From NCBI GenBank assembly GCA_038025085.1, contig CM076145.1, positions 15,659,000-15,722,999 of the forward strand: a stretch of 64,000 nucleotides of DNA, read 5' to 3'. This stretch comes from Tetragonia tetragonoides. Lineage: Eukaryota; Streptophyta; Magnoliopsida; Caryophyllales; Aizoaceae. The notes beneath the pieces were generated by a model that was not told where the DNA came from, did not search any database, and saw nothing but the letters and a program-made list of their open reading frames with translations. A program made the position numbers and the translations under genes. This document shows positions 1 through 11,535 of this stretch, piece by piece; positions within the stretch are counted from its first letter, which is position 1; the number at the start of each line of letters is the position of its first letter.

Positions 1-190
1 ACACAAGTAAGAGTTGCATGGATGGAAACCTTCCATTTTAAAAGAAGCTTTCTATCTCTGTTTTCCGTTTTATCTGTATTCAAGAAATCATGTTCAAAAT
101 GCATTTCCAACTTTTTATTTAAAAGGAACGTTTTTCAAATTTTCAAATTTTACAAATGACTTGGATAACATTAATCTATTTTTTGCAAAT

Positions 191-358
191 TTCCTTCACA
201 AATTGGATGGTGTTTTCCAATCTATTCCAACCTATTCAATCACTTGATCCTCCACTACTCTTCCGAGCTCTGATTTCCTTCACAAATTGGAAGGTGATTT
301 CCAGTTTATTCCAACCTATTCAATCACTTGATCCTCCACTACTCTTCCAAGCTCTGAC
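191..358 (+). repeat. 84-bp tandem duplication
   Basis: Two head-to-tail copies, 191-274 and 275-358, each starting TTCCTTCACAAATTGG and ending with AGCTCTGA. They differ at only a few positions, so the duplication is fairly recent. No coding role is apparent. Confidence 0.85.
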
Positions 359-799
359 CCCCTATCCGCAATCAGTTCCCATGGCCATGTCTACCAACGG
401 CAACCACTGGCAATTGTGATTGGCGGTGGTAGGTAGGTGGTTGGAAGTGACAGCTAGAGGGTGGTGATCACTGATCGATGCTCACTGCCTGCCAACGGTG
501 GTGTTGGCAATGGAAAATCGACAACCATTACCCATTAGATAGTGATTGGAAGCCACCAGAACTTGATAATGGTGGCTGGTGGCCACCACTCGCATGCTGG
601 TGGGTCACAAGGTAATGTTCAGCTGTGGCCACCTTGGACATGGACACAACACAGACACGGGGAAGTACCATTCAAAGGGCAAAAAATGCTTAATAGGTGT
701 CACATCCTGGTGTCGATGTCGTGTTCATGTGTTGGACACCACTCGATCCAAGTTGTCCGTACTTCATGAGTGGCCACCACCCGCCTTACGGGAGTTTGC

Positions 800-988
800 T
801 TTTGATCCTCTAGAGTTCTTTTTTCTAGAGTTTTTGTGAAGTTCTTTTTTACTCTCTCCTCCAACTATTTATTGTAGAGATTTTTTTTTGGGAAAATAGA
901 TAATTAGGGAGAGAGATAGAGAGTAAAAAAAGAACTTCACAAGAACACTAGAGAAAAGAACATCACAAGAACTCTAGAGGATCCAAAC
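800..988. mobile_element. Hairpin inverted-repeat element (MITE-like)
   Basis: The left arm (about 800-862) and right arm (about 910-988) are long imperfect reverse complements. Both have GATCCTCTAGAGTTCTT at the outer edge and a shared GTGAAGTTCTTTTTTACTCTCTC-type block nearer the loop. A transcript would fold into a stem of about 60-75 bp. The length and fold suit a non-autonomous foldback or MITE insertion. No target-site duplication was identified, so the superfamily is open. Confidence 0.65.
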
Positions 989-1265
989 ACGTCTTACGGT
1001 GGTCGCAAGTCATTGCCTGCCAGAGCCATTGCCTGCCAGAGCCATGGCCTGCCTGAACCATCGCGTCTGGCTGTAGTGGTCGCTCACTACTTCCCGCTCG
1101 TCGGCTGTGAACTTGTGATGGATGAATTTTCATTGCCAACTTCGTCAATCATTAATAATAGGAGTCGAGGCATGGTAGCAACAAAGATAATTAAGGGAGA
1201 GAAGTGTTATTTCAAAGCACTAACTTGGTTTCCATCTCTAGAGTGATAAATTGCTATCACCACCT

Positions 1266-1528
1266 ACATCAACATCAACATCAACATCAACATCAACATT
1301 ACCCCAGTGTCTCCAAGGAGGCTCCCACCTAGGCAGGGTTAGGGGGGTCGGTTGTACACAGCTTTACCCCTGTGAGAACAAAGTCTCACAAAGAGGTTGT
1401 TTCCATTTGGCCCTTGATCCGAAGTGCGACGAGCATCGGCGACTTCACAATAAATTAGAAGTGCCGACGGCTTTATGAGCCATTTTGATTTACTCCATTA
1501 TATTCTGAAGCCAAAAAGTAGTGAAGCT
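1266..1528 (-). mobile_element. Au-like SINE, copy 1
   Basis: Read on the minus strand, this has the body typical of the plant Au SINE family: GGAAACAACCTCT, then CAGGGGTAAAGCTGTGTACA, a C-rich block, then ACTGGGGTAATGTTGATG. It ends in a TTGATG tandem tail (plus-strand ATCAAC repeats at 1266-1299). A second copy with the same order of blocks lies at 61826-62053, including the same extra 5' part up to TAGTGAAGC. The family assignment is from memory of the Au consensus. It is a non-coding retroposon mobilised by LINE machinery. Confidence 0.65.
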
Positions 1529-1967
1529 TTTGGCTCCACTGGAAATGGTGAACAAAGGTTATTCAGAGTTGGAAACTGTTCCTGTTTTCCACAACTAAAC
1601 AGGCCTTAAATGTTGACCTATTTCTCCTGGAGGAGATGAAGGGAATTTTCAAGCCGAAGCATTACTGGGTAGATTGGTTTTGGAGCTTGTACATGCAGCC
1701 AAGAACAGAGCTTAGGCCAGCTCCTCTCCTCCTGTTTATCTAACGGGAAAGGAAAATTGTTTTCAAGGAATGGAAAAATTGGTGCCTACAGTGAATTGAG
1801 TTTTTTTTTGTATTTGTGTTTGCTAGAACTTTGCACTGCTGTCTTTTTTATCTAATAATTTTAAAAGTAAAATCTTCCCGGTCTATTGTTTAATCAATTA
1901 CTCAACTTTTTGATAATATGAAAAAGGATCTCTGATTTTTGTTGTTTTTATTTGGTTTGGTTAACAG

Positions 1968-3960
1968 AGGCTCGTTGGGGAGTATAATGCCTGGCTAAGA
2001 GAGAATTATCTCTATGAAGCTGGGCGGTATAAGGAGACATTTGAGAAAAAATGGCCTTCATTTGTTGAGCCATTCAACCAGGTAGATGTGAAAACTAATG
2101 ATCTGCTGAAGGAAGTTGATGGTCGGAGCATAAAATCAATAGATAGATTTAGTGCTGGGGCTGCTTCAAAATTGTTTGACCAAGAAGTTCGTCAAGTGGT
2201 GAGTTTCCTATCATACTTCACTGGTTTTTTATTTATCTATTTTGGTTTGCCTTGTGGAAATAATGATTCTATGCTTGGCTTAAATTGGTTTGTACTTACA
2301 CCCTGGTTTTCAGGAACTATGAAATTGAAAGACTTATCATGCAGTTGGCTTGATATTCTCATCTTTATATCTCTTCCCATGACTTGCTCTTCTGTTCCTT
2401 GTTCTTCCTTCTGTAGTTCTTCGGAGCTTTTGGAGGTCTAGGGGCTGCTGGATTATCAGCTTCACTTCTCACATCAGTGTTACCTACTACATTGGAAGAC
2501 CTTCTTGCCCTTGGGCTTTGTTCAGCTGGCGGGTGAATATCTTTTTCCCTTTGAACCTTCCAATTCCATCACTTCATCATACTTGTCCCGCATGCTCAGT
2601 TTTATAGCCTAACTTCATACATCCGTTTGGAAATATTGAACTTGTAAACCTAGCTGCTTAGTTACATGAATAGGTTTGGGCTTGTGGGGCATTTATGCTA
2701 TGGGTTTGTCTCTATATGGGTCTTCCATTAATGTGATTTACGAATTGAGAAATATCTATTGTAATGTGCCACCTCTTTCAAGTTCTGCATTTCGTGTAGT
2801 AATGGGTATCTGACCAGATATTATGGCTCTTGATTTTCCAGATATGAAGTGCTACCTTTTCTGCTTTTGTAAGGGGGAAATGATGGTTAAGCCACAATCC
2901 TGTAATAGAATGATTGCAAAGTTTCCAGTTGCATACCTTTCCTCTGATAGGCATGTGTATTAACTGCGTAGCCTGAGTTATGAGAATCTTAAGGAAAGGC
3001 GAGCTTTGCTTGTATATATGGAGCCAGGAGAAGGACAATGTTTCTGGTCTCACCAATTTAACTAAACGTCAAAAAACCCGGAGTGGCATCTAAAGGTCAT
3101 CTGTTGTAATTATTTGCTAAGACGGCCATGTTTTGCTCTTGTGAAACTGTCACTAAGAGTAATTGAGCAATTCCGTAACTGATTACTGGCTACTGCTAGA
3201 GTTCTTTGCAACAAGAAAAACCTGTTCGTAGAATATTTAAGGATGGGTAATCTTGGTATAAATGATTTAGATGCTAGACTATCAACAAACTCATTGGAGA
3301 AAGGCTGCATCGTCTGTCAAGGGGATTTTTCAAAATTGTTCATGTGAAAGACACTTAAGTTTGAAGAAATCATGGGTTTCTTCCCTGCACGCTTTAATTT
3401 TTCTACCCACCATCTGGAGATTCTCAGTTGTTATTTCACTTAGCTCTTATTTTTTCATGTCTTCACAGTCACAAACACGATTATGAAATGCCTCTAGTGG
3501 CGCGGGAGTATGTTTGTTATTATTCTGTTTCTTAGTTTTAGCAACATGACGTGATTAGGGCATGTACACTGCCCAGATTATCTTTTTGGATCAATTTGAA
3601 GCTTGTGCTATTTTCTACACCCTCACTGTCTGTAAATACCTGTAGCTGTCTTCACTGATCCCTCATTTTTGTGTCAGTTTGTTGGCAATCTCAAATTTCC
3701 CAGCTCGTAGACAAAAGGTGGCAGACAAGGTGAAGAGCATTGCAGATGCCGTGATACAAGACATTGAGGAAGCCATGCAGAAGGATCTTGTCGCCACAAT
3801 CAAGAATTTAGAAGACTTTGTAGCCCTGATTGGGAAACCTTACGAGGATGCAGCGCAACAACGATTAGATGAACTACAGGGTACTCAAGAACAACTGGCA
3901 GATATCGAGAAGAAACTCCAAACGTTGCAGGTTGAACTTCAGAATATCCATTTATCATGA
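1968..3960 (+). CDS. FZL: FZL (FZO-like) chloroplast dynamin-related GTPase, C-terminal exons
   Basis: Three exons join in phase: 1968-2198, 2417-2532 and 3678-3960 (stop TGA). The introns start GTGAGT and GTGAAT and end TAG and CAG. The first exon encodes a helical stretch beginning RLVGEYNAWLRENYLYEAG. The second encodes a Gly/Ala/Leu-rich hydrophobic hairpin (FFGAFGGLGAAGLSASLL...) that fits the membrane-associated segment of FZL. The third encodes a coiled-coil-prone tail starting NFPARRQKVADKVK and ending LQNIHLS. In Arabidopsis, FZL is a chloroplast membrane-remodelling GTPase related to mitofusins that shapes thylakoid and chloroplast membranes. The GTPase domain is not in the window. 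The second intron (1145 bp) shows nothing notable. The gene symbol rests on recognising the C-terminal pattern and needs a protein search. Confidence 0.8.
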
Positions 3961-4734
3961 GATCAATATGGTGAGCATTTGCCTTCAGCTGCTGGGCTAC
4001 AGAAGCAAGGAAGGCTGTTGCAACGCATTATCATGTATAGTAAGTAATTCTAGAACTTCATATTTCCCGCTGAATTATCGTAACTTTTTATTTTGACAAA
4101 TGTGAGGCTTTCATGAGAGCAATAGCAGAAACTAGATTGTCCAAATTAAACTTTTGTTTTAAAATAGAAAATAAGAATATCTCATGCAGAATTCTTAGCA
4201 TATAATTTGTGATCTTGAATCTTGGCCGTTGTGTACGTGTCGTTTTACTAGTGGCTTCTAGGCATGACTGTGGTATCGAACCATGCACATAAGGATATCA
4301 AAACCAATTGATTTTTGTATGGAATAAACTCCCATGAAGCTTATTCTTTTGTTCTCATATTCCTCAGTGCATCCAAAATTTATCTAATCTTTCGATTCGC
4401 TTGTTATTAAACAAAGTTTGACTTGTTTCTTGCAATTTATTGGCAGCTATTTGTGGTATCTTGTGACACCTATCTTTATCATCTGTGATAAACTAATGTG
4501 TTATTTCCCTTAATAACAATGGAGAATCATGATTTTATAGTGATCACGCGCCCCAGATGAGATTCTTCCACTCGGTATTTGCATAGTCAAGCTTCTGCTG
4601 CAGTCCACGATGTGCTTGTAATAACAAAACTGTCTTAATGACAGCTTCTTAGGTATGTTTATCTATTTGATTGTTGTTTAACCAATCATCAGTTTGCGGA
4701 CATCTCTGCATTTCTATGAACTGTTTAAGAGAAA

Positions 4735-4903
4735 GAAGGGATTACGGTCCATCTGGGTACCTCCATGAACCTTGCCCCGGGCTCTCATGGAGGAGGTCAG
4801 TCGCGAGATGTGCGACACAACAACTAGTAATCGAACCCATGACATTTTGTTGGCAACCATTACCCTTATAGATCCGCTCGTTGCCAGTGCGCCATTTGCC
4901 TCG
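4735..4903 (-). mobile_element. tRNA-derived SINE candidate
   Basis: On the minus strand the left end carries TGGCGCACTGG, close to the tRNA/SINE A box (at about 4885-4897). Some 46-50 bases later comes GGTTCGATTAC, close to the B box (about 4828-4838). The remainder (CCTCCTCCATGAGAGCC and onward) is a SINE-like body. No clean target-site duplication or tail was found, so the limits are approximate. Confidence 0.55.
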
Positions 4904-4985
4904 GAGGAATGCATTGTTGTTTTCATGTAATATTCTCTTTAATCTTTGTGTGAAAACCAAGTCTGAAGGAAATCAGTGGGGAAAA

Positions 4986-5001
4986 GGGGGGGGGGGGGGG
5001 G
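4986..5001 (+). repeat. 16-base G homopolymer
   Basis: An uninterrupted run of 16 G. Its length is likely variable or prone to sequencing error. Confidence 0.95.
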
Positions 5002-5346
5002 AGCTTGCTTTAGTGTAGTCAAAAGCTTAAAAAAGAGATGGGGGAAGGGAAGAACAAAGCTTTGGTCAGCTTGTGTAAGCCATGAATTTGATTCCCCTTT
5101 TTGTCTTTCTTAGTAAAGGGTCTCTCCTAAAAAAGGGAAATAAAGCTATGATGCAAAATAATAAGAGTAATAATAAAATCAAATATCATATGTTAAAATG
5201 TTAAAAAGCTAAATCTAATAACAATCCATATAGCTAGCTTTTGATTACTCTTTCTGGCTTGCAGAAGTGAGAAAAAGCCGATGTGACGAAACGAGCAGTG
5301 CTGAGCCTTTTTTCTCTTAGTTTACAAGGTACCCATGTCCTTGGTT

Positions 5347-5557
5347 TTTTTTTTTTGGGATAAATTTTAACTTCACAATACTAATGAAATTTAAAAAGCA
5401 CGCATATATAGCAAAAGTTTTCCCTTTACAATAGGTACTTCTAGAAACGCCAATACAATCAACACCTATATCCAAGCAATAAAATCACACACCCTACACA
5501 CTCCTTGCTTGGCTAGTCCATCCGCCATCATATTAGCGCTCATGGATCTGTTGACAT
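5347..5557 (-). mobile_element. Severely 5'-truncated LINE fragment with RNase H tail
   Basis: The insert is flanked by a perfect 16-bp direct repeat, ACCCATGTCCTTGGTT, at 5331-5346 and 5558-5573. On the minus strand it ends in poly(A), seen as the T-run at 5345-5357. It encodes a short peptide ANMMADGLAKQG, which matches the last helix of the RNase H domain of plant L1-type LINEs, followed by a stop. The TSD, poly(A) and 3' coding remnant together show target-primed reverse transcription with extreme 5' truncation. Confidence 0.85.
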
Positions 5558-5619
5558 ACCCATGTCCTTGGTTAGCTAGTCTTGATCAACATAAAATACT
5601 ATTATTATTAAATTATCAC

Positions 5620-5768
5620 AAAATCTTGTTTAAGACACTCTTTCCGTGACTTTGATAAGACGTGAGTCACTTTTTAGTGGAACAAAGGTCGTGACTCATA
5701 ATAAGGGACTCTCACTTTTTTGAATAGTAACTATTTTTCGGTGAGTTGGTCTCATACAATACGTGCTT
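5620..5768. mobile_element. Dispersed MITE family 'GTGAGTTGGTCT', copy A
   Basis: This shares its order of blocks with 38755-38902 and 60938-61115: a TAAGAC start, GTCACTTTTTAGTGGAAC, ACTCATAATAAG, GAATAGT, then GTGAGTTGGTCTCATACAA. The outer parts are roughly inverted (TAAGAC... against ...GTCT.. AATACGTG). The short, AT-rich, non-coding structure suggests a MITE. The superfamily was not determined. Confidence 0.6.
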
Positions 5769-7473
5769 AATTAATTAAAGCTAAATACTATTATTATTAG
5801 AAAAGCTAAATACTATTAATATTATTAAAGCTAAAGATGGATTATGAGAGCAAATTCGACGGCTAGGGCTTCAAATTGTGTTACTACTTTACTAGGGTCC
5901 TAGGGGGACATATTCTTGTCAGGCTATTGAGGTTGTGTATTTTTTCAGACTGTCAACAGGGTGTGTGTACTTGTTCTTCAGATGCTATTGAGACTTTTTT
6001 GCTTTTTCCAATTTTTTCTTTCAAATTAATCCCCTTAGTGTACTGGTGTAGATGCTCTATATTGTTGCTTGGTTATTCACATATTCGATTTGGCTAGTCC
6101 CTCTCTCTTTGGGTTAGTTTATGATTCGATTGGCATGACATACTGTAGTTATCTAACAATCACCAATTCTTGTTAATCAAATTAATCGATATACTCCGGT
6201 AATCAATAACTAGAGCTGGTAAAATCTAACTCAACCCGAACCCGGTTTGAAAAGGCTCAACGAGCTAATGACCCGACCAGTCCCTGAAATTTGCGAGACA
6301 TAATTTGTCCAGACCCAATTACGAACCCGAACCCGACTGAGTTGTAGTTAACCTCAACCGATGTGACCTGATCCAAACTCGATTTAACTAACCAGTTTAC
6401 CAGATTTATTAGCAACTATTATTAGCATGACTCATGGGGATGCATCATTGCGATATGCCCTCCAATCTCAAGAAAATTATGAGCAACAACCCAAATGTTG
6501 CTACAAGGATGTATAGGAGCTCATCAAGTGAGCCGGTCAATATATTAAAGCTTGTATGGTGGTTATCGGTATTCATGTATCCATCACAACTTTGCACGAC
6601 AGCCATTGATCACCATTTTAGTCAAACCATATTATTTATTGTACTGTGGTTGCAATTATAATAATTAAGATAGTTGGCTAGTGGTTTTAAGTCTGTTAAC
6701 CGATTCTTTAGTCAGTCATAATTATTCTACCAATAGTCAACTTGTTATGACTGATAGTATAACTGGTTATGACTAAACTAACATCAAAAAATTAATCTAA
6801 ATTGGTAAGTATCAAATCGAAATTATCTTACCCAATTTAGTCAAACCAATTAACGATTGAGATTGGGATCGACGGCTGTAAAGCATAGTTATGGTGATGA
6901 CAATTTAGTTGTAACCACCATACAAATACTAGTCAATATATTCTTTATGAATTTGATTGAACAATGCTTAGAAAATTTAAACTGTTAGTATAATGTAGAC
7001 CATAAACTCAGGACGAATTGAACTCAAGTGTAACCTTCTTAAGGATATCCAATATCCGATTTCTTGTGCACAACAAGTTTTAAGGTCAACTCTTTATAGT
7101 TTTGTTTTTTCACCTGAGGGTACAGAATTACTAAAATCATACTCTAGGAATAAGAAATCATGCTTTATTGATGCTAAATACCAATCTTGTTTTGTGGTCC
7201 AGAATTCTAAAGGTTTTTATCTCCATAATTAGGTCACCACGAGGTGTTATTGATCAAAAGTGGTCACTTGCTCTAAATAGTGTGATTATTGGCACAAGTA
7301 CATTTCTGTCCTAGTATCCTACTTTGAGGATTATGAACAATCTGTTTTGTTGCTCCTTGCATTGCACCAATTGCTCTATCTGGGTCACTGTAATGAACCA
7401 CCGTAATGGGTTCACCGTAATGAACCAAAAGATCGATAGCGACACGATGTCATTAAATGAGAAATGCATCATA
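5769..7473. other. Intergenic stretch
   Basis: AT-rich, with no supported gene. It contains one small hAT-like MITE (6211-6408). The short open frames here lack codon bias or recognisable motifs. Confidence 0.5.
6211..6408. mobile_element. hAT-like MITE with GGCAAA-type ends, copy 1
   Basis: It starts TAGAGCTGGTAAA and ends TTTACCAGATTTA, which are imperfect inverted termini. The interior is made of degenerate words such as AACCCGAACCCG and TGACCCG. Related elements with the same ends and filling lie at 54767-55053 and 56702-56926. An 8-bp duplication is not convincing here (5 of 8 bases match). Confidence 0.6.
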
Positions 7474-7774
7474 AGGGCATCCACATCACATAGCTTTGTG
7501 GGATAGCTTTTTATCATGCTACATCATTAACCCAAAAGCCCACTATCTCCTATAAATCTCCGCTTCCTAATGAAAAAAAACCTATAAAAACCTCTCAAAC
7601 CTGTAAAAGTTTATTTAATTTTTTGCTTTTTTTTTTTCATAATGAGGTTTGTGGGAGAGTTTTGTACTGCCAACCTGCTTTGTGGCAGACCACGTCAAAC
7701 CTCTCTCCCCATCAAAGTTTTGAGCTTTTTGGCATGTACAAAGCTCTCCCAAAAACCTTTGATGGGGATGCCCT
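7474..7774. mobile_element. 301-bp MITE with AGGGCATCC termini
   Basis: The left end AGGGCATCCACATCA and right end TGATGGGGATGCCCT are inverted with one mismatch in 15. A further inner inverted pair (TTTTGTACTGCC near 7660 and GGCATGTACAAAG near 7731) makes the element foldable. No gene is inside; the short open frames on both strands are a by-product of the symmetry. Confidence 0.7.
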
Positions 7775-8412
7775 ATTATGTGATGTTCAGACTTGTGCAT
7801 TTTAGCGTATAGCGCACATGTTAGGTATGCGAGTTTACAATAGTTGGACACTTCAATTTAGATAAACATATGGGTATAAAATGTATTTTGTCCTACGTTT
7901 ATCATGAATACGACGCCCAAGTAATTTAAACAACTCAATCAACAAAATGTAAGTTCTGTCCGCATTACGGTATGGGACGTTAGATGAATGTAGTATCGTT
8001 CCAGTAATTCTAATTGCAAAGAGGTGGTTTCCAGGCTCCCTTTAGCTCCTTAATTGAACAACATTGTGCATCGAGTCTATTAGATAAGAAGTAATGGATA
8101 GTTTAGGGATAGATGTGCGCTTATTTCTAGAGTTGAGTAATATGCAAAATTTGGAATGTTGGGATTGGAATGAGAGGAAGTTGCTGTGGTGTGTGGTGTA
8201 AATGTGTACTGCATATTTTGCGATTTTGTGCTGTATTTGGTTGAAGAGGAATACATATATACTAAGTGAGATAATAATGCAAGGTTACAGGGGCTTTTCC
8301 ATATTATACTATCAAATCCAACAAAATTGGACAGTTTGTAAATGTTTTATGGTAGAGGATACCTTAACCTCGCTTCTGATATGTTGCACATTCGATATTA
8401 TTTTACGGTTTT

Positions 8413-9356
8413 TTAACGAGTTACCCGGGTAACTTATTAAGGAGGATATTTTTGTAATTTTACCCACGTATTTATCTGTATACAATCAAAGATTCCGATT
8501 GTATTAACTACCCTCCTAAACCGATTGTATTAACCACCCTCCTAAAAGTGACTAGCAAAAAAAAAACTACCCTCCTAAAAGTAGTTTTAGTTACTCCACG
8601 TTGATTTCCTCTCTCCTCCACTTTACCTCAACCCCTCTGTTTTCCCTCTCTCCTCTTCATTTTACACAGTCCTTTCCATTTATCCTCCATTATTTTTCTC
8701 TCTCCTCCTAAACTTCTCCTTCACTAAAATATCACCAATTCACTATGAATATTTTTTCAAACCAAAAACTTCACTAGATGGAGAAATTTTACGGTTCAGT
8801 AACGCCCCCTCCCATAAAAAATACTCTGAATCAGTTACCTTGCATTGGGGTTATACTCTTCCGGCGACGGAAAATGGGGGAATGGAGTGGCAACATGGGT
8901 GGAGATCTAAGCAGCCATGAAATTTATTCAACTTCGACGGGCGATGGGGCTAGCGACATTGGTGGAGATGTGTTGGTTGATGTGATAATTAACGATGGGT
9001 AATTAAGTCATTAACTGTTTTGATGAAAGAGATAGAAAGGGGATCAATTGTTGGAGATGAAGGATGAGAGGTAAATGATTATAGACATTTATAGTTATGG
9101 TGATGGGTCTGATGAAGGAGTGGGGAGGAGAGAGAACATGATTGATGGTAACAGACGTGTAAAATGGAAACTAGAAATGGGATAGGGATGGTAATTGAGT
9201 GGGGAAGAGAGAGAAATGGGGATGTGGTAATTAATTAGTACCTTTGTTACTTTTTAGGAGGCTGATTTGTTATTTATTGTAAATGGAATCTTTGAGTAAA
9301 TGTTTCACTAAAATGACGTAATTATCCTCTTAACAAGTTACCAGGTAACTCATTAA
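8413..9356. mobile_element. 944-bp element with about 100-bp terminal inverted repeats
   Basis: The first and last roughly 100 bases are imperfect inverted copies. The left starts TTAACGAGTTACCCGGGTAA, with CAAAGATTCC and CCCTCCTAAA further in. The right, read in reverse, starts TTAATGAGTTACCTGGTAAC, with CAAAGATTCC and CCTCCTAAA at matching places. Each tip is itself palindromic (GTTACCCGGGTAAC at 8420-8433). Long TIRs of this kind are typical of Mutator-like non-autonomous elements, but no 9-bp target duplication was seen. The interior is strand-asymmetric (pyrimidine-rich on the left, purine-rich on the right), with no supported gene. Confidence 0.7.
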
Positions 9357-9506
9357 CAAGACCGATTATTTTAATATACTTTATCTAAAAAAAATTGTAC
9401 TTGATAGTTAAGTGAGACATGTCCATGCAATTCTTTCCAAACCTAAAGGTGAAAAGAAATGTGCATCAAATTTCACTGGTAGTAAGCAATTAACTAATTA
9501 GCAAAG

Positions 9507-9720
9507 GCTTATAATCAGAAGTCTGCACCGGTCTATACAGACCCACCCCTAAGCTATTGTATGAGAATTAGTTGCGTGAGGACTTAATAGTCCCACACAC
9601 TGAGGCAGGTCAGAGGAGGAAGGGGAATGCTTCGAGCAACTCTCGAACCCTTAACCTTCGGACAAATATTGGCAAAGCCTATAATCCCAATGGTATTACC
9701 ATTGAGCCACCACCCCGAAT
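9507..9720 (-). mobile_element. tRNA-derived SINE with 24-bp target-site duplication
   Basis: The flanking direct repeats at 9483-9506 and 9721-9744 match at 22 of 24 bases. On the minus strand the element opens with GGGGTGGTGGCTCAATGGTA, containing an A box (TGGCTCAATGG, 9697-9709). A B box (GGTTCGAGAGT) follows at about 9639-9649. The body runs to the GCAGACTTCTGATTATAAGC end. A/B spacing and total length (214 bp) are normal for plant SINEs. Confidence 0.88.
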
Positions 9721-10094
9721 TAAGCAATCAACTAATTAGGAAAGATGCAATTAAATAATTGGTGTAGTTTGTAAAATTTCACATGCAAGTTTCTGTAGTA
9801 TAACTTGTTTTGTAGAGATGAGTAGAAATTATACTCTATGGAAGCTAGTCCTTTTAAGTAGGGGAGATTTATTAGCTAGGGTTATGATTTAAATAAGACT
9901 AAACTGAACACTTGTTACAGAATAGTTGCACTGTCTGTTTTTTATCCATGTTCTGCATTAAAAGCTTGTCTGCATGTTATTGACACTTACCTAAACTAGA
10001 ACAGAGAGAGAGAAGCTGGGAGCTAGAAAGTAGAAAGCCAGCCACAACCTCTAAACTTTGTGTTAATAATTAATTACTAATTGTGCTTAAAATA

Positions 10095-10217
10095 TAGCCT
10101 ATTAAGCACAATTCCCTTTTCCTTTGAGGTTGTGGAATAGCATATAATTAGTAAATGCTAAATTATAGCCTGCTAAGCACAATTCCCCTTTCCTTTGAGG
10201 TTGTGGATTAGCAATTA
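10095..10217 (+). repeat. 71-bp-period tandem duplication
   Basis: Two copies of a unit containing TAGCCTATTAAGCACAATTC and CCTTTGAGGTTGTGG begin at 10095 and 10166. They differ at a few positions. Confidence 0.85.
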
Positions 10218-11535
10218 CCTACTTTTTCATAGGTTACAACTACAACAACTTGATATTATTATTATTATACTTCATTTCTAAAACAATTGTCCTTTTTTAG
10301 ATTTTTTTTTTTTTTTTTTGCAAAATAATGTCAAGTTTTAATCAGTAATTTCTCTCCATATATGTTACTAAGAAAATGATATTATTTAGTTTTTTAAACA
10401 ATAGTATTTTTATATTGTGAATTAAGGCACTTGTTTTATAAATTAACAGTCAATTTTTATCTATATATAAAAGTAAACGCGGCAATTTTTAAAGAAGAAA
10501 GGAGTATGAATTATCATTATCTTCATAAACGTAGCATAAGAGGCTAACAAATTACAAGATTTAAAATACTCACAAAATATATTCTTATTAAGCAACTTGA
10601 TAAAAAACTTTTGAAGGTAATCATGCTCGATGATTAGAACTAAAGTGCGTGCCTTAATCACATAATCATTCGTCTACGAACCATTTTCGACCTTTATTAT
10701 CCTGCCTTTGGTCACTTGTAATTTGTAAAGGATAATGTCATACACTATAAAATGGCTTCTTACATAATATCTTAATTCAACCATTAGGCCAAAAAATTCT
10801 TAGTATAGTTGCTTACATTGTGATGATATATCGTACTATAGATTTTCCTTAATCAAGTGGTTTGACAAGAGAAAATTATGGATTTGATTTTCCATTCTCT
10901 CATGTTTTGTAACTTTTGGCTTCTAGTAACTATACTTGTTCATTGACGGTGTTATATTGATAGAGCATGCCATTGTTTGCCCTATTTATTCATTTAGTTT
11001 GAAATGTTCGTTGTTGAATACAATACCGAATATAACATAACGGGTGTTTCGATCGTTATTCGATTGTATACCAAGAAAAAGTTTAGTTAAACTTTTGTGC
11101 AAGTTGTCCGTACATAACTCTGCTTTTAGGTTTTATACAGAATAGTACGTGCTCAAGTAGGAGCAGTAGGGAACAGCAGAAAAGCGCAACTTTCTACCAT
11201 AGGACAAAGGGGATAGCTTGTTACGTGTTGCTCTTTGATTGCCTTATGAATTCACCTTGATCATATCAGGGTCCCTCAAAGGTGAATGTTTTAGTTAGTT
11301 CCTATAAACTGCAAACTTGATACTTTTACCAAATTAGCTCTAATCAATATGCCAATTCTCAAAAATTAAATAATGAGTTGGTTACTACTTGGTATGAGAC
11401 TGAATTGATAGGAATAATTGGAGACTGATAACACTTAAGTTATTGCAACATGCTCTAGAATGAGGCAATGAAATGGATTGTGATTCAAATACTTATGAAT
11501 TCAAGTTTATGTTGCTGCACACAAGCATAAGAGAT

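Larger units (their letters stand above)
1..1967. other. Non-coding stretch upstream of the visible FZL exons
   Basis: No convincing exon is seen before 1968. The stretch holds an 84-bp tandem duplication, a hairpin-forming inverted repeat and an Au-like SINE, listed separately. Because the first clear FZL exon at 1968 follows an AG acceptor in phase 0, at least the right part is probably an intron of that gene. A short conserved-looking reading stretch at about 1638-1716 is discussed in the findings as a possible extra exon. Confidence 0.5.
3961..5330. other. FZL 3' UTR and intergenic DNA
   Basis: This stretch follows the FZL stop codon. No coding region is supported. It contains a SINE-like insert at about 4735-4903 and a run of 16 G. 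A polyadenylation site cannot be fixed. Confidence 0.4.
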
